Shown: positions 1-9,938, numbered from the stretch's first letter. The stretch is DNA of 64,000 bases from Flavivirga eckloniae (GCF_002886045.1 NZ_CP025791.1:5161001-5225000); one strand, 5' to 3'. A program made the numbers and translations. The notes: generated by a model from the letters alone, not told the origin.

Positions 1-80
1 TAATTTCAGATAAACTAGTCTAAATTAGTTTATGTCTGTTATAGATATATTCTTTAAAGTTTATTTGGTTGGATAGTAAG

Positions 81-107
81 AAAAAGGAGCCTTCTGGCTC
101 CTTTTTT
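81..107 (-). terminator. Bidirectional rho-independent terminator
   Basis: An 11-bp perfect stem (AAAAAGGAGCC / GGCTCCTTTTT) closes a TTCT loop and has A and T runs on its two sides, so it can work on either strand. It lies just past the 3' end of the carboxyltransferase gene and would end the acyl-CoA carboxylase operon. The 80 bases before it hold no gene I can support. Confidence 0.85.
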
Positions 108-129
108 ATTTATGAATGTTATTGATTGT

Positions 130-1671
130 TTATAAAGGAATGTTTCCATGTTTTCTTTTAGGAGTATCTACATGTTTATCCTCTAGCATAGAAAATGCTT
201 TAATTAGTTTTCTCCTTGTATTTTTTGGTAAAATAACTTCATCAATAAAACCACGTCTTGCAGCTCTATAAGGGTTGGCAAATTTATCTGCATACTCGGC
301 TTCTTTTTCTGCTAATTTTTCGGCAGGGTTATCTGCAGCAGCAATTTCCCTTCTAAAAATAATTTCACTAGCACCTTTGGCACCCATAACAGCAATTTCT
401 GCTCCTGGCCAAGCGTAATTTAAATCGGCTCCAATATGTTTGGAATTCATGACGTCGTAAGCACCGCCATAGGCTTTTCTGGTAATAACCGTTACCCGAG
501 GTACAGTAGCCTCGCTTAAGGCATATAGTAATTTGGCACCATGAACAATAATACCATTCCATTCTTGATCGGTTCCAGGTAAAAAGCCAGGAACGTCAAC
601 TAACACTAACAGCGGAATATTAAAACAATCGCAGAATCGTGTGAAACGAGCTGCCTTTTTCGAACTTTTAACACCAAGCACACCAGCTAAAAACATAGGT
701 TGATTTGCTATAATACCAATGCTTCGACCACCAAGTCTGGCAAAACCAACAATAATATTTTCAGCATAATCCTTATGAATTTCATAAAAAGAATCTTCAT
801 CAATAATACCTTCAATCACCTCGTGCATATCATAAGGTTTGTTAGGGTTTTCTGGTACAATATCAGATAAAACATCCCTTACTTCATCTTGTAATTCAAA
901 GTCCAATGTCTTAGGTGTTTCCGTATTGTTTTGTGGTAAATAGCTCAATAGTGTTTTAATATCTTCTAAACACTGAATATCGTTTATGGATGTTTTATGA
1001 GCTACACCAGATTTTGAGGCATGGGTATAAGCACCTCCCAATTCTTCGCTGGTTACCTCTTGATTGGTCACCGTTTTAACAACGTTAGGCCCGGTTACAA
1101 ACATATAGCTTGTGTTCTCTACCATTAAGGTGAAATCGGTCATGGCAGGGGAGTACACGGCTCCACCGGCGCAAGGACCCATAATAGCAGAAATTTGTGG
1201 AATCACACCAGAGCTTTGCACATTTCTGTAAAATATATCTGCATAGCCACCAAGCGACTTAACACCTTCTTGTATACGAGCACCTCCAGAATCGTTTAGA
1301 CCAATTATTGGCGCACCAACTTTAACAGCCAAATCCATGATCTTACATATTTTTTCGGCATGCGTTTCAGATAAAGCCCCTCCAAAAACCGTAAAATCCT
1401 GAGCATAAACATAAACCAATCTACCATTTACAGTACCGTAACCAGTAATAACACCATCTCCAAAATAAATTTCATTTTCCATACCAAAATCGGTGGTTCT
1501 GTGAGTTACTAAAACCCCGATCTCTTCAAAAGAACCTTCGTCCATTAGGTAATTAACACGTTCTCTTGCTGTGAGTTTCTTTTTTTCGTGTTGTTTGTCG
1601 ATACGTTTTTGGCCACCACCTAAATGGGCTAAGGCTACACGTTCGTTTAGTTTTTTTATTTTTGAATCCAT
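130..1671 (-). CDS. Acyl-CoA carboxylase beta subunit (carboxyltransferase)
   Basis: This is the carboxyltransferase subunit of a biotin-dependent acyl-CoA carboxylase. It moves the carboxyl group from carboxybiotin to an acyl-CoA, most likely propionyl-CoA, in the cytoplasm. The 513-residue length matches PccB-type subunits. Both crotonase-like halves are present, with oxyanion-hole glycine motifs [11 protein letters not shown] near residues 165-175 and [11 protein letters not shown] in the C-terminal half. It is the last gene of an operon read leftward after the carrier protein and biotin carboxylase, which together make a complete three-part enzyme. Substrate choice (propionyl-, acetyl- or methylcrotonyl-CoA) cannot be settled from this sequence; PccB-like is my best reading. 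Confidence 0.93.
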   Translation of the reverse strand: MDSKIKKLNERVALAHLGGGQKRIDKQHEKKKLTARERVNYLMDEGSFEEIGVLVTHRTTDFGMENEIYFGDGVITGYGTVNGRLVYVYAQDFTVFGGALSETHAEKICKIMDLAVKVGAPIIGLNDSGGARIQEGVKSLGGYADIFYRNVQSSGVIPQISAIMGPCAGGAVYSPAMTDFTLMVENTSYMFVTGPNVVKTVTNQEVTSEELGGAYTHASKSGVAHKTSINDIQCLEDIKTLLSYLPQNNTETPKTLDFELQDEVRDVLSDIVPENPNKPYDMHEVIEGIIDEDSFYEIHKDYAENIIVGFARLGGRSIGIIANQPMFLAGVLGVKSSKKAARFTRFCDCFNIPLLVLVDVPGFLPGTDQEWNGIIVHGAKLLYALSEATVPRVTVITRKAYGGAYDVMNSKHIGADLNYAWPGAEIAVMGAKGASEIIFRREIAAADNPAEKLAEKEAEYADKFANPYRAARRGFIDEVILPKNTRRKLIKAFSMLEDKHVDTPKRKHGNIPL

Positions 1672-1729
1672 AATTTAGTGAGCTTTGTTATTCTACACCA
1701 ATGTGCGTAATTGTTTGTTGTTAAATAGA

Positions 1730-1791
1730 TTCCGTATATACCTCTACTTATTAAGACACTGTTAAAGAAGCTTTGGTATGGAACTACGGAA
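1730..1791. repeat. Short inverted repeat between accC and the carboxyltransferase gene
   Basis: TTCCGTA at 1730-1736 is mirrored by TACGGAA at 1785-1791 inside the 126-base gap of the operon. The arms are only 7 bp and the loop is long, so it may be an intercistronic RNA structure or chance. Confidence 0.3.
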
Positions 1792-1797
1792 CGATAG

Positions 1798-3237
1798 TTA
1801 ATTAGGTACTCTTAATAATTTTTGGTCTTCTATATATTGTTTTACTGCAAGAAAGGCAGCAATTCTAGCTTCTTTTTCTGTTTGTTCCTTTAAGGCTTCT
1901 GGCGAATAGAAATTTTTAACAAAATGCGTGTCAAAATTTCCAGAACGGAAAGCTTCATGCTCGCAAACAAATTTTCCAAAAGGAAGGGTAGTTTGAACAC
2001 CTTCTACATGGTAATTGTCTATGGCTTTTATCATAAGTTGGATGGCTTCATCTCTTGTTTTACCATAAGTGATGAGTTTAGAAAGCATAGGGTCGTAAAA
2101 AATAGGAATATCCATATCTTCTTCAAAACCATTGTCTACACGAATCCCTTCACCAGTGGGAAGCTTATAAGTATCTAAGTGTCCTACACTTGGTAAAAAG
2201 TCATTCAAAGGATCTTCGGCATAAACCCGTAATTCCAGCGCATGTCCATTTATTTTTAAGTCTTCTTGTTTTAGGGAAAGAGCTTCGCCACGTGCTATAA
2301 GAATTTGGAGTTCAACTAAATCGACACCAGAAATTAATTCAGACACAGGGTGTTCCACTTGTAATCTGGTATTCATTTCCAGAAAATAGAAGTTATGATC
2401 TGCGTCTAGTAAAAACTCAACAGTTCCCGCTCCTAAATAATCACAGGATTTGGCGACTTTAATAGCAGCATCGCCCATTTTTTCTCTTAATTCTGGAGTT
2501 AAAACTGACGAAGGTGCTTCTTCAACTACTTTTTGGTGACGCCGCTGAATGCTGCACTCACGTTCAAAGAAGTGTAAAATATTACCATGACTATCGGCCA
2601 TAACCTGAATTTCGATATGACGCGGAGAAGTGACATACTTTTCGATAAATACAGAACCGTCTCCAAAAGCGGAAGTAGCTTCGCTAATGGCGCGGTTCAT
2701 TTGAGATTCCAAATCACTTTCTTTTTCTACAATTCGCATACCTTTTCCGCCACCACCTGCAGATGCTTTGATGAGTATTGGGAATCCGATTTTTTTAGCA
2801 ATATCCTTAGCTTTGTCAACATCTGTAATGGCTTCGTCAATACCAGGAACCATAGGAATGTCATATTGCTTTACGGCTTCTTTTGCAGCCAATTTACTTC
2901 CCATAATTTTAATGGCTTTAGATCGTGGGCCAATAAAAATGATGTCGTTTTGTTCACATAATTCAGCAAAACTTGCATTTTCACTTAAAAATCCATATCC
3001 CGGATGTATACCATCTACGTTAAGTTGTTTGGCAACTTCGATAATTTTGTCGCCTTTAAGGTAAGATTGATTAGATGGTGGTTCGCCAATGCAAACAGCT
3101 TCGTCTGCAAATTTAACATGCGGCGCATTTCTATCGGCGGTAGAATATACAGCAACCGTATTAATACCCATTTTCTGGGCAGTTTTCATAACTCTTATGG
3201 CTATTTCGCCTCTATTAGCTACTAGTATTTTTTTCAT
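1798..3237 (-). CDS. accC: Biotin carboxylase subunit of acyl-CoA carboxylase
   Basis: This subunit carboxylates protein-bound biotin with bicarbonate and ATP. The 479 residues carry the ATP-grasp glycine loop GGGGKGM at 161-167, the signature ERECSIQRRHQK from residue 226, and the metal- and biotin-site stretch EMNTRLQVEHP around 287-297. It is a stand-alone biotin carboxylase with no fused carrier domain, which fits the separate carrier gene just upstream. The start gives the usual MKKILVANRGEIA beginning of the family. The middle gene of the operon, it is separated from the carrier gene by about 100 bases and from the carboxyltransferase gene by 126. Confidence 0.95.
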   Translation of the reverse strand: MKKILVANRGEIAIRVMKTAQKMGINTVAVYSTADRNAPHVKFADEAVCIGEPPSNQSYLKGDKIIEVAKQLNVDGIHPGYGFLSENASFAELCEQNDIIFIGPRSKAIKIMGSKLAAKEAVKQYDIPMVPGIDEAITDVDKAKDIAKKIGFPILIKASAGGGGKGMRIVEKESDLESQMNRAISEATSAFGDGSVFIEKYVTSPRHIEIQVMADSHGNILHFFERECSIQRRHQKVVEEAPSSVLTPELREKMGDAAIKVAKSCDYLGAGTVEFLLDADHNFYFLEMNTRLQVEHPVSELISGVDLVELQILIARGEALSLKQEDLKINGHALELRVYAEDPLNDFLPSVGHLDTYKLPTGEGIRVDNGFEEDMDIPIFYDPMLSKLITYGKTRDEAIQLMIKAIDNYHVEGVQTTLPFGKFVCEHEAFRSGNFDTHFVKNFYSPEALKEQTEKEARIAAFLAVKQYIEDQKLLRVPN

Positions 3238-3339
3238 AATAAATTATAATATACCATGAATACACATGTGTTTAATGTAATGTTTGTTTAAAATATATGT
3301 TTTTCAAATTTTGAAAACATATAAGAAAGTAGGGGCGCT

Positions 3340-3828
3340 TTAAGCGTCGAATTCAATTAGCAGTTGGTTCTTCTCAACCGCATCTCCATTATTTACAGAA
3401 ATAGATTTGATTACGCCATCTCTGGGAGAGGTAATGATGTTTTCCATTTTCATGGCTTCAAGAATTAAAAGAGGCGTATCTTCCTTTACTTCCTGATTCG
3501 CTTCCACATTAATTTCTAAAATTAATCCGGGCATAGGAGCTTTAACAGAATCAACATGTTTTATCGAGCCAATGGCAAACCCCATTTCTTTTATTAATAG
3601 ATCTAAATCGTTTGCGATATTAATATTATAGGAGTTGTTGTTAATTTTTACCTCATACGATTTTTTGTTGAAATCTGCTTTTGTAATTTCAGCTTCGTAT
3701 GATTTGTTTTGCTCAAGAACATGAAATTTCGATCCTGAAATTTGTAACGTGTCTAGATTTGAAATATCACCATTTTTTATTTCAAAATCAAAAGTATTAT
3801 TTACGGTGGCTTTGAAAGTTTTACTCAT
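3340..3828 (-). CDS. Biotin carboxyl carrier protein of acyl-CoA carboxylase
   Basis: This is the carrier subunit whose biotinylated lysine shuttles carboxyl groups between the carboxylase and the transferase. The 162-residue protein ends in a biotinyl domain with the motif EAMKMEN at 124-130, so lysine 127 is the predicted biotin site; a proline/glycine hinge (APMPG) starts the domain at about residue 97. The N-terminal 90 residues are divergent and match the longer carrier proteins found next to Bacteroidota accC/pccB sets. It is first in its operon, and the 173-base upstream gap presumably holds the promoter, although I see no convincing -7 box. Confidence 0.92.
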   Translation of the reverse strand: MSKTFKATVNNTFDFEIKNGDISNLDTLQISGSKFHVLEQNKSYEAEITKADFNKKSYEVKINNNSYNINIANDLDLLIKEMGFAIGSIKHVDSVKAPMPGLILEINVEANQEVKEDTPLLILEAMKMENIITSPRDGVIKSISVNNGDAVEKNQLLIEFDA

Positions 3829-4001
3829 TAGTGTCTTGAATTAATTAGTAGTAAATATATGACATGAATTTTTATAGACCAAGTTTTCTTATACACACCA
3901 AAGTTATGCTTTATTAAGCTAAGTTCTGGAATAGAGTAAGTTAAAAATATCAAAAAAGGACAACCTAAATCATGAGATAAATCATATTTTAGAATAACTT
4001 A

Positions 4002-4676
4002 TCAAACATTGAAATTGGAGTTTTTTTGATGGCTTTTTATAGCTTTTAATGAAAGAAAAATGCCGATAAAGAGTGATACAAATGCACCCATCCATATGCC
4101 TGGTATAAAATCTATAAACAGGAAAAAATCGTAAGCACCATGAAGTAGGGTAGCAGATAGCAAACCAACAAGATTTAAAAGTACTTTGTTTTTGGAAAAT
4201 TTTGCTTTACCCATATAGAAACCCATTAAGATTCCGAATGTAGCATGGGCGGGAACAGCTGTAAACGCTCTTATTAAAGCGGTTTCGTATCCGCCTTCCA
4301 GCACATAAAAAACGTTTTCTGTGGCGGCAAATCCCATAGATACCATTACGGCATAAACGATACCATCCAACGGCTCATCGAATTCCTTATGCCTTTGGGC
4401 ATAGTAGCGAACAATAATATATTTACTAAATTCTTCGGTTAGGGCCACAACAAAAAAGGCTTTAATAAATTGTTGAAAAACGCTTGTATGATCGGGAAGC
4501 GGTAATACAATGTCTAACACATAATATAAAATGGTCGTAATAACGATACTTACTATAGCACCTAAGAGGAAATTGAAAAAAAGTAAGCGTTTTGGTTCTT
4601 TTTCGTATTTGTCTTTAAAATAGATAAATACAATAATAATGCATACCGGGGCAATGGCAAGAAGAAGTAGGTTCAT
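4002..4676 (-). CDS. PrsW-family intramembrane metalloprotease
   Basis: A membrane protein of 224 residues with about seven hydrophobic segments. It carries the conserved PrsW/CAAX-type features: EEFSK at 81-85, an E-N pair at 120-121, a histidine at 144 in AHATFG, and HGAYD at 179-183. Family members cleave substrates within the membrane, for example anti-sigma factors in Bacillus; the substrate here is unknown. It is last in a leftward cluster after the Nudix hydrolase (27-base gap) and an aminotransferase. No anti-sigma gene is adjacent, so a link to sigma-factor control would be speculation. Confidence 0.88.
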   Translation of the reverse strand: MNLLLLAIAPVCIIIVFIYFKDKYEKEPKRLLFFNFLLGAIVSIVITTILYYVLDIVLPLPDHTSVFQQFIKAFFVVALTEEFSKYIIVRYYAQRHKEFDEPLDGIVYAVMVSMGFAATENVFYVLEGGYETALIRAFTAVPAHATFGILMGFYMGKAKFSKNKVLLNLVGLLSATLLHGAYDFFLFIDFIPGIWMGAFVSLFIGIFLSLKAIKSHQKNSNFNV

Positions 4677-4703
4677 TGGTAAAAGTAATATTTATAATTA
4701 GGG

Positions 4704-5258
4704 TTAATTCACAGTTTTTATAATGTTTTGCAAAACGAATTCGTAATACGATTTATTGGAAGGTACAAAGTGGTTGCCGTTATTTTCAATAGTGTTAATG
4801 AGGTCTTTAAAACTTGCAAAAGAAACGAGTTTAAGCGTTTCAACTTCCTCTTCCTGAGGTGTTAGTTGAGATATGGGTACTTTTAACTCGCAAAGAAAGG
4901 TGTTGTGAAATTCGTTATCTATAATGCCATTGCTGTAGGTTTGAAAACATTCAAAAACGCCTATATTTTTTAGATCGTTTTCAGAAATCGATAGTCCGAT
5001 TTCTTCTTTGGTTTCTCTTATAGCAGCTTGTTTAATGGTTTCTCCTGCATCGACATGACCTGCAACCGAGACGTCCCACATTAAAGGGCAAATTGCTTTT
5101 TTAGCGGAGCGTTGTGATAGTAGGATTTCACCATTTTTGGTATACAACCAAATATGTGCTGTATTATGGTAATAGCCTTTTTGGTGGATAATAGATTTTA
5201 ATTCGGATTTACCAGTGGGCTTTCCTTCTTTTGTTACGATATCTATGTATTCATCCAT
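4704..5258 (-). CDS. Nudix hydrolase (isopentenyl-diphosphate isomerase-like)
   Basis: This enzyme hydrolyses nucleoside diphosphate-linked substrates, or possibly acts like IPP isomerase. The Nudix box is complete at 67-89: G67, E73, R81-E82, E85-E86 and G88 are all in place. The N-terminal DIVTKEGKPTG and HNTAHIWLYT stretches resemble the YfcD/IDI-like branch, whose true substrates are mostly unknown. The gene begins 11 bases after the upstream aminotransferase stop, so the two are very probably cotranscribed. At 184 residues its length is normal for the branch. Confidence 0.88.
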   Translation of the reverse strand: MDEYIDIVTKEGKPTGKSELKSIIHQKGYYHNTAHIWLYTKNGEILLSQRSAKKAICPLMWDVSVAGHVDAGETIKQAAIRETKEEIGLSISENDLKNIGVFECFQTYSNGIIDNEFHNTFLCELKVPISQLTPQEEEVETLKLVSFASFKDLINTIENNGNHFVPSNKSYYEFVLQNIIKTVN

Positions 5259-5269
5259 TTTTAAATGGT

Positions 5270-6427
5270 TTATAAGTGTTTAGACAGACATGCAATAAGC
5301 GGTTCAAAATCCTGAGATGTATTGAATAAGTGGCAAGAAATTCTAATAAAATTTCCTCTAAATGAAATATAAATGTTTTTGCTCGATAAATCCTTTTGTA
5401 ATGCTTGAATGTCTACTTTGTTTGGTAATTCAATTCCGAATAAATGATGTGTTCTATGGTTTGGGTCTTCAATATAACATCCTAGTTTTTCTAACTTTTC
5501 AACAGCTTCAAAGGTAATCGATTTACAATAGTTTTGTATGGCTTTTGGAGTCCATTCTAAAACTTGTTTTAGAGCTGCAATTTGCATCTTCACATAAATG
5601 AAATTTCCATGTTCTCCTACTGAATATCTATTCGCTAAAGGTTTATATTGAGATTCATAATTCGTTGCACCTGCTAAATTTTCGCTATGCAACCTATTCA
5701 TCCAACTTTCCTCTATAGGGGAGCCGTTATCAAAATATGCTCCGTAATAGGCATAACCACAACCATAAGGTCCGAAAAGCCATTTGTAACCAGCACAAAT
5801 AAGCGCATCGGGTTGAAGCTCTTTAACAGAAAAGGGCAATGCGCCAACAGATTGAGAGCCATCTATAATTAAAAGCGCATTTTGTAATTTGGTTTTTTCT
5901 CTAATAGGTTTTAAATCAAATAAGCTTCCGTTTGACCAGTGTATGTTACCCATTGCTACTACAGCAGTTTTACTATTTATAGCATTTAAAATGGCTTCAT
6001 TCCATAGTTTGGTTCTATTGGTCTTTGATTTTGGAGTGCCTACCGTTTTTAACGTGGCATTATATTTTTCTGCTAATTTTTGCCATGAATATACATTGCT
6101 TGGAAATTGTTCGTCTATAACCAAAATTTCATCTCCTGGTTGTAGTTTAATATTATTGGCAACTGTAGCTATGCCATAAGAAGCAGAAGGAATAGTAGCG
6201 ATACGATTATAATCTTCCACTTCGACTAGTTGAGCGAATAGTTTTTTAAGCTCGGTAACGGGTTCAAAATAGTCTGAAACTTTAATGGTATGAGGAAGAC
6301 TTTTTTGTTTTAAACCTTCTAAACCAGCTTGATAAATAGATTTGAAAGAAGGTGATTGGCTTGCTGTATTTAAATAGGTGATTTCCTCAGGAAGATCAAA
6401 TAAATGTTTCTGATTTTGTAAAGGCAT
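5270..6427 (-). CDS. Class V-fold aminotransferase
   Basis: A pyridoxal-phosphate enzyme of 385 residues with the class V (SufS/NifS-like) fold. The cofactor lysine is K215 in CAGYKWLFGPYG, and the aspartate that contacts the pyridine ring is D189 in IIDGSQSVG. The C-terminal half lacks a recognisable catalytic cysteine loop, so this is more likely an aminotransferase or lyase than a cysteine desulfurase. It is the first gene of the aminotransferase-Nudix-PrsW cluster. Substrate unknown. Confidence 0.88.
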   Translation of the reverse strand: MPLQNQKHLFDLPEEITYLNTASQSPSFKSIYQAGLEGLKQKSLPHTIKVSDYFEPVTELKKLFAQLVEVEDYNRIATIPSASYGIATVANNIKLQPGDEILVIDEQFPSNVYSWQKLAEKYNATLKTVGTPKSKTNRTKLWNEAILNAINSKTAVVAMGNIHWSNGSLFDLKPIREKTKLQNALLIIDGSQSVGALPFSVKELQPDALICAGYKWLFGPYGCGYAYYGAYFDNGSPIEESWMNRLHSENLAGATNYESQYKPLANRYSVGEHGNFIYVKMQIAALKQVLEWTPKAIQNYCKSITFEAVEKLEKLGCYIEDPNHRTHHLFGIELPNKVDIQALQKDLSSKNIYISFRGNFIRISCHLFNTSQDFEPLIACLSKHL

Positions 6428-6597
6428 AGAGTGCTTAATTATTCAATAGTTAAAACTACTAAAGTTTATTGAAACAAGGGGAGAAAGAAGTAATCATTTA
6501 AAGAAAATATTTACTTATCCAGTAAAAGAAAGTAGCGTTTGAAAAATTAAGTATAATGAATTTTGTTCGTAGTAAGATTACAAACTGTCTTAAAACA

Positions 6598-6623
6598 AAA
6601 AAGTTATCCAAAAAGGATAACTT
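6598..6623 (-). terminator. Terminator downstream of the M42 peptidase gene
   Basis: AAGTTATCC and GGATAACTT form a 9-bp stem around a short A/T loop, and on the minus strand the stem is followed by a run of T. It sits about 30 bases past the stop codon of the M42 aminopeptidase and separates it from the aminotransferase operon. Confidence 0.8.
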
Positions 6624-6650
6624 AAGTGTATTTATCAAGATAGTCGACGT

Positions 6651-7739
6651 TTAATCGAAATAACTAAATGTTTCGCCATCTTTTATATTAAGTAGTGTTT
6701 CATAAATTAACTTAATTACATTTTCTACATCGTCTCTATGCACCATTTCTACGGTGGTATGCATATAACGAAGCGGCAAAGAAATTAAAGCAGAAGCTAC
6801 ACCACCATTACTGTAAGCAAAAGCGTCTGTGTCTGTTCCTGTTGCTCTAGATAATGCAGAACGTTGAAAAGGAATCTTTTTGTCTTCAGCAGTATCTGTA
6901 ATTAGGTCGCGTAATTTTTGTTGTACTGCAGGGGCATAAGCTACTACAGGTCCTTTTCCTATTTCCAGATGACCTTCCTTTTTCTTTTCTATCATAGGCG
7001 TTGTAGTATCGTGAGTTACATCGGTAACTATCGCTACATTTGGTTTAATAGTATGCGTAATCATTTCTGCGCCACGTAAACCAATTTCTTCCTGAACCGC
7101 GTTGGTGATATAAAGCCCGAAAGGAAGTTCTTTTTTGTTTTCTTTTAATAAACGTGCGACTTCAGCTATCATAAAACCGCCCATGCGATTATCTAAGGCA
7201 CGACAAACAAATTTATCTTTATTCAAAACATGGAACTCATCGGGGTAGGTAATAACACATCCTACGTGAACTCCCATTTTTTCAACTTCTTCTTTATCCT
7301 TCGCTCCAACATCTATAAAAATATTATCTGGTTTTGGAGCTTCTTCTTTGGCTCTGTTACGGGTGTGAATAGCTGGCCAGCCAAAAACACCTTTTACGAT
7401 CCCTTTTTTTGTATGAACGTTAACGATCTTACTAGGAGCAATTTGATGATCGCTACCTCCATTTCTAATTACATAAATTAGTCCATTGTCTGAAATATAA
7501 TTTACATACCATGAAATTTCGTCGGCATGTCCTTCAATAACAACTTTATATTTTGCTTTGGGATTTATTACCCCAACTGCAGTACCATATGTATCGGTTA
7601 TAAACTCATCTACATATGGTTTTAAATAGTCCATCCACAGTTTTTGTCCTGTCCATTCGTAACCTGTAGGGGCGGCATTATTTAAATATTTTTCCAAAAA
7701 GTCGATAGACTTTTCGTTCAGAATGCTGTTTTTTGTCAT
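6651..7739 (-). CDS. M42-family metallopeptidase (glutamyl/deblocking aminopeptidase type)
   Basis: A cytoplasmic zinc or cobalt aminopeptidase of 362 residues that trims N-terminal residues from peptides. Ligands and catalytic residues can all be placed: H71 in EGHADEIS, bridging D183 in RALDNRMGG, the EE pair at 217-218 in AVQEEIGLRGA, D240 in VTDVTHD and H327 in RYMHTTVE. M42 enzymes usually assemble into dodecameric tetrahedra. The gene stands alone with its own terminator and is divergent from the DUF4294 gene. Confidence 0.93.
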   Translation of the reverse strand: MTKNSILNEKSIDFLEKYLNNAAPTGYEWTGQKLWMDYLKPYVDEFITDTYGTAVGVINPKAKYKVVIEGHADEISWYVNYISDNGLIYVIRNGGSDHQIAPSKIVNVHTKKGIVKGVFGWPAIHTRNRAKEEAPKPDNIFIDVGAKDKEEVEKMGVHVGCVITYPDEFHVLNKDKFVCRALDNRMGGFMIAEVARLLKENKKELPFGLYITNAVQEEIGLRGAEMITHTIKPNVAIVTDVTHDTTTPMIEKKKEGHLEIGKGPVVAYAPAVQQKLRDLITDTAEDKKIPFQRSALSRATGTDTDAFAYSNGGVASALISLPLRYMHTTVEMVHRDDVENVIKLIYETLLNIKDGETFSYFD

Positions 7740-7809
7740 TATTTTGAAAAATTTTGCACTAAAATAGTAATATAAATAGAAAAAAAATGTTTTAGATTGT
7801 GTAAATTAG

Positions 7810-7817
7810 TAAATTTG
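7810..7817 (+). promoter_or_regulatory. Candidate Bacteroidota -7 promoter box for the DUF4294 gene
   Basis: TAAATTTG matches the flavobacterial -7 consensus TAnnTTTG exactly and ends 26 bases before the ATG of the DUF4294 gene. No clear TTG -33 box stands at the expected distance. Confidence 0.45.
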
Positions 7818-7843
7818 GAATATTAAAGCTCCAGTATTTTTTA

Positions 7844-8521
7844 TTGATGAACTGTTTAAAATATATATTCTTAATGTTTCCTGTTTTGCTGTTTGCACAG
7901 GAGAATGATACTGAACAGGATTCAACGTCAATCAAATACCTCATTATTAAAGGTGATTCTGTTCCAAGAACATCTATCGATTTAAGAGAGGTTAAACTAT
8001 TACATAAACTTAGATTTGGAAATAAAAAAGAACGTATTAGATATATTGTTCTTAGAAGGAAGACATTAAAGGTATATCCTTATGCTAAAATGGCTGCTGA
8101 GCGATTGGATTCTATGAATAGACATTTGGTTACACTTAAAAGAACTCGCGAAAAAAAGCGTTATACTAAGCACATTCAAAAATACATAGAAGGTGAGTTT
8201 TCCGATGAGTTAAAAAAGCTTACCCGTACCGAGGGGCAAATACTAATTAAATTAATTCATAGACAAACTGGTACTACGGCATTTGATCTGGTAAAGGAAT
8301 TGCGAAGCGGTTGGCGTGCGTTTTGGTATAATACCACAGCGAGTATGTTCGATATCTCATTAAAACGAACGTTCGATCCGGTAAATGTTGAAGAGGATTA
8401 TTTAATTGAAGATATTCTATTGCGCAGCTTTCAAAGTGGTCGTTTAGAGCGTCAAGAATCTGCTGTCGATTTTGACTTTTTTGATTTAACTAATAAATGG
8501 TTAGGTACAAAAAGCCCATAA
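7844..8521 (+). CDS. DUF4294 domain protein, exported
   Basis: A 225-residue protein with an N-terminal signal peptide (hydrophobic stretch ending in LLFAQ, signal peptidase I type) followed by a strongly basic domain that I recognise as DUF4294, a Bacteroidota-restricted family of unknown function. It carries many lysines and arginines around residues 60-110, so a nucleic-acid- or envelope-polymer-binding role is possible but untested. The next gene, hemolysin III-like, begins 19 bases downstream in the same direction, so they probably form an operon. Confidence 0.8.
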   Translation: MMNCLKYIFLMFPVLLFAQENDTEQDSTSIKYLIIKGDSVPRTSIDLREVKLLHKLRFGNKKERIRYIVLRRKTLKVYPYAKMAAERLDSMNRHLVTLKRTREKKRYTKHIQKYIEGEFSDELKKLTRTEGQILIKLIHRQTGTTAFDLVKELRSGWRAFWYNTTASMFDISLKRTFDPVNVEEDYLIEDILLRSFQSGRLERQESAVDFDFFDLTNKWLGTKSP

Positions 8522-8540
8522 ACTAAATGCGTATTAATAA

Positions 8541-9167
8541 ATGCGTATCCAAACTCCTTTTGAAGAAAAACTAAATGCTACCACACATGCCTTAGGGGCT
8601 TTATTAGGTATTTCTGCTTTAATACTTCTTATTGTTTTCGATAATAAAAAAACGGACTGGAGTCTGTTTAGTGTTATTATTTATGGTATTTCTATAATCG
8701 AATTGTTTACAGCGTCTACACTATATCATGCCGTAAAAGGAGAGAGGCAAAAACATTATTTTAGAATTGCAGACCATATTAGTATATACTTGCTTATAGC
8801 AGGTACGTATACACCGGTTTTATTAATTGCGCTTGAAGCGAGTTTAGGATGGACGCTTTTTTGGGTTGTTTGGGGAATTGCAGCCTTTGGAGTTGTTTTA
8901 AAACTGTTTTTTACAGGACGTTTTGAGGTGTTTTCTACAATCCTTTATCTGGTAATGGGATGGCTTATTGTATTCGATTTTACAAATTTATCTGCTAATA
9001 TTGGCAGCAATGGTATTTTACTTTTATTTGGAGGCGGACTATCGTATACGCTCGGTATTGTTTTCTATGCTATTGAAAAGATACCATTTAATCATGTTAT
9101 TTGGCACCTATTTGTTTTAGCAGGCGCCATTTTTCACTTTTTTATGATCTTCTTTTATGTGATTTAG
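8541..9167 (+). CDS. Hemolysin III / PAQR-family membrane protein
   Basis: A 208-residue integral membrane protein with seven hydrophobic segments. The PAQR metal-site features are visible: STLYHAV with a histidine in helix two, an aspartate-histidine pair in RIADHISIY, and histidines in HVIWHLFVLAGAIFH near the C-terminus. The family includes bacterial TrhA, linked to membrane fluidity control, and eukaryotic adiponectin receptors. It was named hemolysin III from heterologous expression, so haemolysis should not be assumed. Confidence 0.9.
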   Translation: MRIQTPFEEKLNATTHALGALLGISALILLIVFDNKKTDWSLFSVIIYGISIIELFTASTLYHAVKGERQKHYFRIADHISIYLLIAGTYTPVLLIALEASLGWTLFWVVWGIAAFGVVLKLFFTGRFEVFSTILYLVMGWLIVFDFTNLSANIGSNGILLLFGGGLSYTLGIVFYAIEKIPFNHVIWHLFVLAGAIFHFFMIFFYVI

Positions 9168-9182
9168 CTAAAAGCTTAAAAA

Positions 9183-9938
9183 TTAATTTTGTTTAATAAT
9201 TTTAATTGAACGCTTTTTACCGTTTTGTTCAACATTTAAAATATAAATTCCAGATGAAAGTGCATTACCGTTTACAGGCAGTTCATAAATCTCTGTATCT
9301 TGAACAAAAGCAACGCTATTAGATACTATAGGTCTTCCCAATACATCATAAAGCGTATAGTTTACAGGTGCATTCTCATAAAGCGATACAATTCTAAGAT
9401 TAATATCTTTTCTAAAAGGGTTAGGGTAAACCATAGCGTTAAAGCCATCTTCTTCGCGAACAAGATCGAAAGGGTCTGTAATGTTAATTTTCATTTCGCT
9501 CATACCGTAACAATTACCTCCAAAGTTTGAGGTAGGTGTAATAAGTACGTATCGTGCTTTGGTCTCATCAAAGTCGGGACCATCAACACCTTCATAGGTT
9601 GATAAACCAGAGCCCTGTTCCATAGTAAAAGCTCCTAAATTAGTCCATGTAACCCCATCTAACGAATAATCTAAATTATAGTTGTTTATACCATAATTAA
9701 GGTTTTTAGGCTCGTTTATATTCCAGAATTTAGATTCTTTTAATTCGTATTCGTATCCCAGATCGTACATGATCCAATGGGTTACACCATAGGTTGGGTT
9801 AGGGTTTTGCGACATATCGCAAGATACCCAACTATCGAACCAGGTTGTGCTATGTCTATCTGGATAGCATTGCGCATTTACTGTTTGTGTAATAAATATT
9901 AAGATAAATAGTATGTATATGTAGTGTTTTTTCATCAT
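9183..9938 (-). CDS. Secreted protein with T9SS type A sorting domain
   Basis: The start is placed at the ATG of MMKKHYIYIL, because this gives a clean signal peptide ending in NAQC and because this ATG overlaps the TGA of the upstream gene in an ATGA arrangement, a sign of translational coupling. A longer in-frame reading into the upstream gene is possible but would bury the signal peptide. The roughly 250-residue product has a middle region resembling F5/8-type (discoidin) beta-sandwich modules and a C-terminal T9SS type A domain that begins with VYPNPF and ends in KKRSIKIIKQN. It is the third gene of the DUF1800-DUF1501 operon and should be exported to the cell surface. Confidence 0.85.
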   Translation of the reverse strand: MMKKHYIYILFILIFITQTVNAQCYPDRHSTTWFDSWVSCDMSQNPNPTYGVTHWIMYDLGYEYELKESKFWNINEPKNLNYGINNYNLDYSLDGVTWTNLGAFTMEQGSGLSTYEGVDGPDFDETKARYVLITPTSNFGGNCYGMSEMKINITDPFDLVREEDGFNAMVYPNPFRKDINLRIVSLYENAPVNYTLYDVLGRPIVSNSVAFVQDTEIYELPVNGNALSSGIYILNVEQNGKKRSIKIIKQN